Part shown: piece after piece, positions 13,501 through 23,000 of the stretch
Layout of the letters: the number at the start of each line of letters is the position of its first letter
How positions within the stretch are numbered: position 1 is the first letter of the stretch
Notes under the pieces: generated by a model
What the model was told of the DNA's origin: nothing
The model's database searches: none
Seen by the model: only the letters and a program-made list of their open reading frames with translations
Program-made: the position numbers and the translations under genes
NCBI RefSeq assembly: GCF_021134715.1
Contig: NC_060017.1
Coordinates: 2,666,001 to 2,730,000 of the forward strand
Length of the DNA stretch: 64,000 bases
Direction of reading: 5' to 3'
DNA from: Daphnia pulex
Lineage: Eukaryota > Arthropoda > Branchiopoda > Diplostraca > Daphniidae

Positions 13501-13616
13501 GAAAAAAAAGGAATTAAAAAAAAATGGGGGATTCCATCTAGTCATCACTCAACATTCAGGTTCAAGTTGATCATGCAAACAGTTGAAAAGAGATCTCGAA
13601 TACACTTAAATAATGC

Positions 13617-13636
13617 ATTAAAACTTTGCCTTTAAT
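13617..13636. terminator. Back-to-back ATTAAA polyadenylation signals
   Basis: ATTAAA on the plus strand (13617-13622, serving the sulfotransferase) and ATTAAA on the minus strand (13636-13631, serving the zinc-knuckle gene) lie within 20 bp. The converging genes stop at 13500 and 13664, so their 3'UTRs probably overlap or nearly touch. Confidence 0.45.
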
Positions 13637-13663
13637 TCTGATCGAAAGTCATGGAGCTTCAGA

Positions 13664-15392
13664 CTAAGGGAGTTTCTTGTTTTTGGCTGCTAGAATAAAC
13701 TTGTTAACCAAAGACTGGACACAGAAGGCATCTTTTTTAGTATGTTTTTCGGCAGGTTTCACAGTGGCGGCTCTAGGAGGATTGCTAGATTTACTAGGAC
13801 GACGACTGCGAGAACGGCTATCGGTGGCTTTTACTTTCTTTGCGGATGATGGTGGTCGGGGCGTTGAAGGGAGTGCGAGGGAGTTAATAGTAAAGACAGT
13901 AGTTCCTTCTTCATTCACGGCTACAGCTACTTGAGGCTGAGAAACAAGCGATTGTGGAGTAGGTGTTGAGGAAGATGTGCTTTCGTCTGAACTAGTTAAA
14001 CCAGATCTGGCGCGGGGTTTTCTCACTCGAGGTGTTTGAGGTTTCTTCGGAATTACTGACGATTTCTTTTTCGGAATAACTGACGATTTCTTTTTCGGAA
14101 GTTCAATGTTTTTCCATGCAGCCACGGCTGGTGAGGTTGAATCCAACGATTGAGAGTTAGATTCGTCTAAATCACTCCCTTCATTCACTCGTTTTGTTGA
14201 TTGACGAACTGGGGTTGCAGCTTCTTGAAGTTGCTGACTCAGCAGATCCGTAACCGTAGCACTTTGCACACCGACTAATTCTGTCACCGTGTAAGTTGTT
14301 TCCTCGTTGGCAGGAGAGTTGATGGTGGGGGTTGGTGCCTCGCTCACTTCATCAAAGAATGAGCACAGTGACTCAATGTAGGAATCATTGTTATCTGATG
14401 GTTGGCTTCCCACAGCTTCCAAAATATCTGATAAAGTAGGGCTTGGGCTTGGGGTTAGTCCAGAATTAGGAGTAGGACATGCTGACTTGTCCATTACCAT
14501 CTCCACTTCTCTGTCATTGACGCTGAATACGGAAGACGCAGGACTGGACTGAGATGAAGAAATTGGAGTTATCCAATCAAAAACATTATTTTGCTTTGGA
14601 GCCATGGTTGCTTTAGGTTGGTAAACTGAATATTGACTCGATGGCCAGGTAAAGGGCTTGCTGCTTATTGATGGTGGTGGAGTAGCTACATTGCTTGAGA
14701 GACTGCTTATAGTACTTCCATGTGACGCCCAAGAGGAAACTGGAAAAAATGTATAATTCCAATAATTATTTTTGGCAATTCTAAAAGTAACATATTAATC
14801 AAAAAGGTTAGGTAAACAACAAAGCAACCAGAGATTATTTTAGTATTTTTTAAATTTACATTCCACAACAATGTTGGTGAAAATTTGTCTTTAAATTAAA
14901 AAATTACAAAGAAATTCTTATTCACTTCCTAATTCTACAAATGTTGAAGTAGTTGAAAAAATTCTTTTATTACTAACCAGAGCAACTTGACGTCATAGAT
15001 TCTGTATCCATGCTTCTTGTTTTGAATTTAGAGTTTGCAGCTGGTATGGGTGCTGCAACATGTGACACTACTAACGGGCAGACATCCTGTGAAAACAGTG
15101 GAAAGGGACACTGGAAAACATAAATAATACATTAGTACATATAGCTAACAAATGAAATAAAGACTTTACTGAGGTATTTTCACAGAAAACAGCAGCTTGT
15201 TCCAGATTTATCTGGTACAGCTTCACTGATGAACGAATTCCGCCGGCAGCACACGAGGGGCACACAGCCGGTAAGCTAACCTGCATTGGTAGATAAAGAG
15301 GTAATGATTTCGTAAAAGATTTGGATTGGCATTTCAATAGAACGTTAAGGAAAAAATTGATTAATTCAAACAAATCTTACGTTTGTCGCCAT
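13664..15392 (-). CDS. Disordered protein with USPL1-like N-terminal zinc knuckle
   Basis: Four exons on the minus strand (15392-15381, 15280-15170, 15086-14978, 14739-13664) join in phase and encode 435 residues. The first exon codes only MATN. Next come CPSC (residues 11-14), a KLYQINLEQAAVFC segment and a second cysteine pair (C37, C44), an arrangement like the zinc-binding N-terminus of the SUMO isopeptidase USPL1. The C-terminal peptidase domain of USPL1 is absent. The rest is Ser/Thr/Pro-rich, with an acidic patch (SLCSFFDEVSEA), then basic stretches (PRVRKPRARSG, RSRSRRPSK) that could bind nucleic acid. KKKSSVIP is repeated twice in tandem (an exact 24-bp duplication near 14055-14100). 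A nuclear role is likely but inferred. It lies downstream of CCT3 on the same strand. Confidence 0.72.
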
Positions 15393-16162
15393 CAGAAATT
15401 CTAAATTCTGCTTCTACAGGCTGATCATTAGTTGTGACCGGTCGTCGCATTAGACTTCAGACGACAAATTCGTAAAGTAACGTTTTTGTTTGGTTCAGCA
15501 AAACGTTGCCATACTGGCAATATTCAACCTTTAAAAAAAATGTCTTTCGTTTTTAATTCGTAAATCGCAAGTTTGTAACCTTTCAGCTTTTATTTCATAT
15601 TATCTAAAAAATTTTTATCTACAAATATTTCATTTTTAATTAACTAAAGAGTGGTGATTGCCGATTCTACGAAAGCTACCTTACTTGGTGTCTTCCTTGG
15701 TGGTTCGCGAATGTTCTATCGAAAACGACGTGCACGCCTTGCTGCGCGCGTTTCCCTCTAGAACAACGTGCTTTGAAATCTGCTTTTAATCCACTACTAC
15801 GCTATCTTTTAACTTACACTGCAAAATATTCGGACACGGGACATCTTTTCAGGCCATATTGCATGTTTCCTTGTTCAACATATACGGTCTAACAAATCTA
15901 GCATTCAATTCACTTCAAAGCTAATTGTTTATTTCGTATACGAAATCTACTATGAGCAAAAATGGTGTATTTTGTTCACGAAGATGATGCAAGCGTGACA
16001 TACTATGCCAACAGAAGATCAATTAATTACTCAGGAAGTTGACAAGAACGAAATGTAGCCAAACGTTAGTCGCATAGCAGAAGCGTGAATGATTGAAGCC
16101 ATTGTATTATTATTATCGTTCGCCATGAGAGTTCCACAAGATCACGGGATCATGTTGGCTTC
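15393..16162. other. Intergenic, includes CCT3 3' flank
   Basis: This is 770 bp between two minus-strand genes. A minus-strand AATAAA (TTTATT at 15928-15933) lies about 230 bp after the CCT3 stop and is a plausible polyadenylation signal. The upstream flank of the zinc-knuckle gene occupies the left part. No exon was seen. Confidence 0.5.
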
Positions 16163-18628
16163 TTATTCACGCATGGCCTCTTGATCAGCTGCGGCGCCGG
16201 GGGCAGGAGCTGAACTATCAGCACCCTTCTTTTTGGATCCCGAAACGATGTCGTCGATACGCAAAAGCAGAATTGCAGTCTAAAACAAACAAAGAATTGG
16301 TAAATATTTGTGTACAATAGTAATAGTGTGCAAGTCTGAAACTAACTAACCTCAACAGCTGTCTTAAGGACTTGAAGTTTAACGGCAAGAGGATCCCAAA
16401 TTCCTAGATCCTTCATATCAGCCAGTTCACCGGTTTCGCCATTGATACCCCAAGTTGATTCGCCAGTAGCATGTTTGGCTCGCAGAGCAGTCAGAGTTCG
16501 AATGACGGTAGCACCACAGTTTTGTGCCAGAGTTCTAGGAATCACTTCGAGGGCTTGAGCAATTGCTCGGTAAGGCGCCTGAGTTACACCAGTCAAACTC
16601 TTTGCTTTCTCAGCCAGAGCCTATACAGTAAAATCAATTGAATAAACACATACTATTCTGAAATAAAGAATTGACATACGTATGCCAAAGCCATCTCAGA
16701 AGCACCGCCTCCAGGAACAAGTTTAGGTTCCAAAAGAACATTTCGGGTAACGTTCATGGCGTCTTGCAAATTTCGCTCCACTTCATTCAGAACGTCTTTT
16801 GAAGCTCCACGTAGAAGAATCGTGCAAGCTTTGGGATCTTCGCACTCGACCACAAAGCAGAAGTACTCATCGCCAATCTATTTATAAAGAAAACGTATGT
16901 CAAATAAGTGTCGATAAGTCACTTTTAAATTTTAGGTTTACCTTTTTAATTTCAAAAAGACCAGCTTTTGTGCCGATGTCTTCCTCGCGAATTTCATCAG
17001 TACGGTTAACAATTGTAGCTCCAGAGGCACGAGCAATACGGTTGTTGTCCGATTTCCTCACGCGACGGATAGCAGTGATACCGGCCTTCATTGAAAATTT
17101 AAATCCAATTTTGAAGTACTATCAACCAAAAAGGATCAGAGAAAACAAAATTACCTTGACCAGGTAATGCTGAGCCAAATCTGATACACCCTTTTCAGTG
17201 AAAACGACATCAGGCTTTACTCGGATGATATCTTCGCATGTTTTTTGGACATACTCTTCCTCAAGTTCTAGAATACGAGTGAAATCTTCTTCTTTCATGA
17301 TCTCGATGTTTGTCTAACAAATAATGTTTCAAAATAATGTTTTCAAGTTAAGACATCTTGGTTTAGTCAATACCTGACTTTCTCCTTTCTTGTATTCCAA
17401 GTTGCAATCTAGCAATAATATGCGTGGTTTAACGATATGACGACGCATTTTTGGGTGAGTAACATCCTTGTTCAACATAACTCCCCGCAAAACGCAAGAA
17501 TCTTCCATGGTACCTCCAGGAACCTAAATATTTAAAAAAATTAGTTTTGAAGATGCGTCGACACAAATAGTTTGTAACTGACCTTTTCAACTTTAGCGTA
17601 TCGCTTGATATCGATTTCCCGACGTCCATTCTCGTCAACTACGACTGTGCTCACGGCATCGAGAGCAATTTGACAAGCTTGCTCAGACCAGCGATTAATA
17701 AATTTAGTTCCTAGGCATGATTTGATGATGGACAACAACTGAGACCGATCATTGACATCCACAGGCGTGCTAAATAAAAAATTGTTCAATAAAATAGCCT
17801 AATATTTACAACCAGTGATATCATACCTGATTTGATCCCTTAGAACTGTAACAGCATCTTCCAAGGCTTGACGGTAGGCAGAAATGATTAAAGTAGGATG
17901 CATTTGTTGCTGCAAGAAGGGTTCTGAAACAGCAAGAACTTCTCCAGCTAGAATAATAACTGATGTAGTACCATCTCCAACCTAAGAATAAAACATTTTA
18001 ACATCTAGAAAAATACTGCCTTTCAGGTAGGTTAATTAGGTACCTCCTCATCCTGAGTGCGAGAGATCTCAATCATAGACTTAGCAGCTGGGTGCTGGAC
18101 AGTGATTTCTCTAAGAATGGCATTACCATCATTAGTTAAAACAATACCACCCATAGGATCCATCAGCATTTTCAGCATTGCTCGTGGTCCAAGACATGTT
18201 CGAATGACATCTGCCACAGTCTAAGAAAATCAATTTAAGTATAACACTGTTAAACAAGATTTGGTTGAAGTAAAAATGTCGTAACAAAGGAAACTGACAG
18301 GAAAAATGCATTGAATATGTCAAAATAGTTTCCCTTCTCATACCAACAGTATCTCTACTTGCAAACTAAAAACTTTACGTCAAAATGTGAAAAAGTTTAA
18401 AGAACATAATGAATATCGACAATTAAATCTTAAAACAAATTTTTGACAAGTTCCATGCGGTAATGGGCCTACCTTGCCGGCTGTGATATTATCTATCTGA
18501 ACCTTCTTTCCACTCTCCCTCTTGGTATTCTGGCCTTTAACAAAGTAAGTACAATACGTTATTTAACTTCAATTTTAGACTATTTCTAAATTACAGTACT
18601 TACTAAGAACAATAATCGGTCCGGACAT
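16163..18628 (-). CDS. CCT3: T-complex protein 1 subunit gamma (CCT3 chaperonin)
   Basis: Eleven exons on the minus strand: 18628-18604, 18534-18473, 18220-18044, 17981-17827, 17769-17583, 17523-17374, 17313-17155, 17085-16942, 16877-16680, 16620-16351 and 16279-16163. They encode 547 residues, against 545 in human CCT3. Nucleotide-binding motifs are intact: TNDGNAILRE and GDGTTSVIILAGE in the N-terminal equatorial half, PGGGASEMALAY in the C-terminal half. DPKACTILLRGASK and WGINGETGELADM are gamma-subunit signatures. The protein is one of eight subunits of the cytosolic TRiC ring that folds actin, tubulin and WD40 proteins using ATP. Introns are mostly 60-110 bp. The start ATG gives MSGPIIVLSQNTKRESG, matching orthologues. 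It is head-to-head with the opsin. Confidence 0.96.
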
Positions 18629-19343
18629 TTCGATTTCGTGGGCTACTGTAAAAAGTCGAAGTCACGTTGAGACCTGCTCTTGCTTTAACCATTCCCTTTC
18701 CACAACGTTGCCAAATACCCAAATAAGGCAACCCAGTCACGCCCCTCACGTCCGCGCTCCGCGGCTCCGATCTATTTTTTTTAAGTAACTTTAATTTTGT
18801 TTTAATCAAGATCAAATTAAAGAATTTTGCTGTAAATATCGCGTCAACAACAAAAAATCAATGATATTAAAAATACAAGGTTAAAAATACAGCAATTTTG
18901 TGTACAATGGTATGAAAATAATGAAATCTTGAATGAAATGTCAAATGACGAAGACGTAGGTAGGGTTATTTTGCCGAAATTAGATTAATATATTAATAAT
19001 AGTTGCGATTGATTGCGGAAGTAACTTCCGTGTACGATACTTTATCCGATCCCGATGTACTGTAAATCCCATGCACTTTCGAATGCTGACGCGCGATAGT
19101 GGCATATACCTCTGCTACGGTGATCCAAATGAGGGCTGAAGTCTTCTAATATACAATACACAGCGCTGTCTGCATCTGTTTAATCTTATTTATAAATCTT
19201 TGTGAGTCTTGTGGTAAAATCACAGAATTGGGTTTTCGATACAATTGATAAGCCAATTACGTGGATTTTGATTTCAATGCATCTACGAATACACATTTAC
19301 AGCTTCTGTTTAATACACAGTCGTCGAGGCGAATACCCTTTGA

Positions 19344-19377
19344 TAACTGGATTAAACATGAAGTTGTGGTATAAAAG
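19344..19377 (+). promoter_or_regulatory. Photoreceptor core promoter: RCSI/P3-like site plus TATA box
   Basis: TAACTGGATTA at 19344-19354 matches the palindromic homeodomain dimer site (TAATYNRATTA) in rhodopsin core sequence I with one mismatch. TATAAAAG follows at 19370-19377, 15 bp downstream. In Drosophila the RCSI lies just upstream of the TATA box of opsin genes. Transcription would start near 19400, with a short 5'UTR exon to 19442 (donor AG/GTATTC) and an intron to about 19506 before the coding start at 19598. Confidence 0.6.
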
Positions 19378-19597
19378 CAACGTCCTGATGTCCAAAGATT
19401 CGCAATTGACTGAAGTCTGTTCAGCTACTGAAAAAGAACCAAGGTATTCAGAGTTATCATAATTTATTCGATCAGTTTAATGTATTTAAATATTACAAAT
19501 TTTCAGTGAGGAGCGGCTAACCAGCTGGCCTCTGCAAAGTTATACTTCTTTATAAACTTTCTTAGCACTTCTCGCAATTTTCTCAAATTTCCTAGCA

Positions 19598-21177
19598 ATG
19601 GCCCAAAACAGCACATTTGTCTCCACCTACGACGCGTTTCGGTTCGTATAGCAAATAAAAAAGTGCAATAGCAGCTAGAGTAAACACCATGTAAATTGAT
19701 TGACAGTTCGGAAAGGCGTATGTTGGGATGGAATACTCCAGAAGACTACATGTCTTACGTTCACCCGTAATAAACACATTTAATAGATTTTTGTGATTAG
19801 AAAGTAATGTGAGCGAAACATATTCCATTTTAGCTATTGGAAGACTTTCGAGGCCCCAAACCCGTTCCTTCTCTACATGATTGGATTTCTCTACACCATT
19901 TTTATGTTTTGTTGCGTCGCTGGAAATGGAGTCGTCATCTGGATCTTTACGAAGTGATTAATCAATTCATTTAATAACTTTGAAAATTATTTTAAAAGAA
20001 TTTTCGTTTCCTTATAAAGTTGTAAGAGTTTGCGGACTCCTTCAAATATGCTGGTCGTCAATCTTGCGATTTTGGATATGCTCATGATGTTGAAATCTCC
20101 CGTTATGATCATTAACTCCTACAATGAAGGACCTATCTGGGGAAAATTAGGCTGCGACGTTTTCGGTCTTATGGGAAGTTATAATGGAATTGGTTCAGCA
20201 GTGAACAACGCCGCTATTGCTTACGATCGCCACCGGTAAGCTTTTTAAAAAAGTGTTAAATCGTTAGTCAAAAAAATTTATTCTGTTGTTTTCACAGTAC
20301 TATCTCTCGTCCATTGGATGGCAAATTATCTCGCAAGCAAGTTACTTTGATGATTGTGGCCATCTGGGCTTGGGCCACACCTTTTTCGGTGATGCCTTTC
20401 TTGGGCATTTGGGGCAGATATGTACCTGGTCAGTTAGTACTGAATCAAAGAATGCACGGAATTTGTTTCTTAATATTTGATTACATTTGAAGAGGGTTTC
20501 CTGACCACTTGCACCTTCGACTACATGACGGAGGACGCTTCGACCAGGTTCTTCGTTGGCTCCATTTTCGTCTACTCCTACGTCATCCCGCTGGCAATGC
20601 TCATTTTCTACTATTCCAAAATTGTGAGATCCGTTGGTGACCACGAGAAGACTCTCCGTGACCAGGCCAAAAAGATGAACGTTACTTCCCTGCGCAGCAA
20701 CCGCGATCAAAATGAAAAATCAGCTGAGGTTCGCATTGCTAAAGTTGCAATTGCTCTCGCCACCTTGTTCGTTTTCGCTTGGACTCCTTATGCCTTTGTG
20801 GCTCTCACAGCCGCTTTTGGAAATAGGTGAGATAATACTTTCAACAAATTTGTTCTCAAATAAATCACCATCGTCATCTTTTCACAGGTCCGTCCTGACA
20901 CCACTTCTGAGCACGGTGCCTGCCTGTTGTTGTAAATTGGTATCCTGCATCAACCCATGGATCTATGCAATCAACCATCCCCGTTATCGGTAACACATCT
21001 TATTCATAGTGAAATGACAGTCATTCTTACCACATTTTTCTTCATCCTTTCAGCATGGAACTGCAGAAGAAAATGCCCTGGTTCTGCATTCACGAGCCTG
21101 TTCCTACCAACGACGATTCGAGCGTCGGTTCGGCCACGACAGAAATGTCTGGTGTCTCCAAGGAAACTTCTTCGTAA
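19598..21177 (+). CDS. Arthropod UV/short-wavelength-type visual opsin
   Basis: Eight exons (19598-19641, 19707-19766, 19834-19953, 20020-20235, 20298-20428, 20493-20826, 20888-20989, 21054-21177) join in phase and encode 376 residues. The N-terminus has an N-glycosylation sequon (MAQNSTF), then [10 protein letters not shown]...VHPYWKTF typical of opsins. Seven membrane segments follow. The retinal Schiff-base lysine is Lys318 in [28 protein letters not shown] TM7. TM2 has a lysine (MMLKSPV, Lys100) at the position that confers UV sensitivity in insect opsins such as Drosophila Rh3. The third loop [14 protein letters not shown] is conserved in arthropod UV/blue opsins. The usual DRY motif is DRH. 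The exon 1 donor (GTTCGT) is weak. The tail is Ser/Thr-rich, suited to arrestin regulation. Polyadenylation signal AATAAA at 21314-21319. Confidence 0.9.
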
Positions 21178-21313
21178 AATCTGCATAGCCTTTAATTATT
21201 TTGACCAAGGACCGAAACAGGATCATGAACATAACCTTCCGAAGAAAAAATCATCCATAGCAATTAGTAGTAGTTTTAATATCCCACAATATATATTGAT
21301 TTGTTGAATTACA

Positions 21314-21319
21314 AATAAA
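21314..21319 (+). terminator. Polyadenylation signal AATAAA for the opsin
   Basis: A canonical hexamer lies 137 bp after the opsin stop codon. The opposing PEX13 gene ends at 21621, so the two genes converge with about 440 bp between stop codons. Confidence 0.55.
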
Positions 21320-21620
21320 CAAACCCAGCATAACAAAAAGGAGTCATCATCACTTAATCGTACGATTTCGTCAACATTTGAGCGTTTCCTATTCACAAGC
21401 CTCTAAAAATTGGGGTAAAAAAAATTTGAATAATTTCACAAAGGCCGCCAATAATTTCAAACGCCTTAAATGTTTTTGAGGCTTTGAATATGAGTAGTGG
21501 CCCAACTCCATGACTGATAAAAATATAGCTCGAAATAACTGAATGGCATCAAACAGCTAACAATTTACTTTTGGACAAGGTTATTCCTTTGGTTTAGCTA
21601 CTGTATATCAGTCAAATGAA

Positions 21621-23000
21621 TTATTTGGGAGTCGAACTTTCGTGTTTGGCCAAAATTTTGATGTAATTCGCAGGTACGAGGCCCGTGTGTTGTGAATCGG
21701 TGCCGGCAAGCATCCAGCCTTTGATGCGAGGCTGAAGGGAACGGGGAGCCAAGCGTAGGGATTGGCCAGCTCTGAAACTTAATTCTTGTTCGTTTCCGGC
21801 ATTGAAATCATAATCTGCCTGAGCAGTATAATATTCTCCTAGGCCATCAGCCCACTTTTTTCCTAGAGCATTAAAAGATTAGATAATTTGAATAAGCGAG
21901 TTTATGAAACAAAAGTTAGTGTGTTAACGCACCTAGTGCATCCGGAGCACTGTCTAGGGAAGATATGATCCTCCATATGAAATATGGGGCAGAAATGATT
22001 ATGGCAAGGAACAAGGTGATGGGCCATGATGATCTGGACTTTTTAATATCAGCTTCAGTCAATAGACCCGCAGATAAGGCATCCGAATTTGATACGGCAG
22101 TGGACCATGCCGTATTGATTGGATTTTCTCGTCTCAAACCTGTAAACACAAGGGGGTTTAGTTGATAACAATGGCTGCAACTACTGCGTCGAGAATTTGC
22201 ATAATCAGACATACCAAATATGTAGAATAATTTGTGTAGAGCCCATTTTGCCGTACGAAATATGGCCAATGCAGAAAACACCTTGCTTAAATGTGTTCGC
22301 ATTCGGGAAAACTGATCAGCCATACCCAATACGGCTCTGAAAGAGCTGTAAACAGCATTCAAGGTTGAATCCAGCATCATGCTAATGGAGCTAAATGCAT
22401 GGACAATTGATTCCAAGCTCTGAAATGCAGGTTGAGAACTCTCTTCTGCCATGGAAATAAACCTTGTTTGAGAAAAAATAATGAAATTGTTGAATTGTTG
22501 TAAGTATGATTATTTTAATTTTTAAAATTTTACCTGTTATCACTTGTCCCTCCATAACTTCTCCCTCCATAAGAGTTGTAACTTCCATATCCACCATAGC
22601 TGTTACCATAGCCTCCATAACTAGTACCATAGCCACTAGAAAGTCCCGAATAACCCCCATATCCACTACTGTAACCGTAAGGGCTTGAATAACTTGAAAT
22701 GCCTGTTCGATATGGAGAATAGCTTGAAACTGCACCATAATCATTGTTTGTTGGGTTTGCCCCGGGTACTCTAGGAGGCAGTGGTGGGACGCCAGGCCCT
22801 GAAGCTGTAAAAGCACTTCCTCCACCCCCACTAAAATAATCAAAACAGATATTGATGAAGGTAACAAACCAAACAAATGAACTAAACACAACATGTATTA
22901 CGCACCTGACGATGGGTGTAGGTAAGGTGTTGCCAATGTCGCCACCAAAAGCTCGTGAATTTACACCAGCCCTTTCCCACGGCTTTAATGGAGCTGCCAT
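21621..23000 (-). CDS. PEX13: Peroxisomal import docking protein PEX13
   Basis: Five exons on the minus strand (23000-22906, 22830-22534, 22462-22215, 22139-21933, 21862-21621) encode 362 residues; human PEX13 has 403. Order: proline-rich N-terminus (MAAPLKPWERAG, VPPLPPRVPG), a long Tyr/Gly/Ser-rich low-complexity stretch in exon 2, conserved segments in exon 3 (MLDSTLNAVYSSFRAVLG, ADQF), a hydrophobic segment in exon 4 (PITLFLAIIISAPYFIWRI), and a C-terminal SH3 domain in exon 5 (ADYDFNAGNEQELSF, GWMLAG, TGLVPANYIKIL). PEX13 is a peroxisomal membrane docking component that binds PEX14 and PEX5; its YG-rich region is thought to form a permeable meshwork in the import pore. No PTS1-type C-terminus is present, as expected for a membrane component. 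Confidence 0.93.

Noticed and set aside
13664..15392. Calling the zinc-knuckle gene USPL1 itself
   Set aside because: The catalytic cysteine-peptidase domain is absent from all four exons and from the flanking DNA on that strand.
19390..19442. Alternative opsin N-terminus starting MSKDSQ
   Set aside because: It lies only about 13 bp after a TATA box, so the ATG is probably not in the mRNA. Exons at 19598 and 19707 give a standard opsin N-terminus with correct phase.
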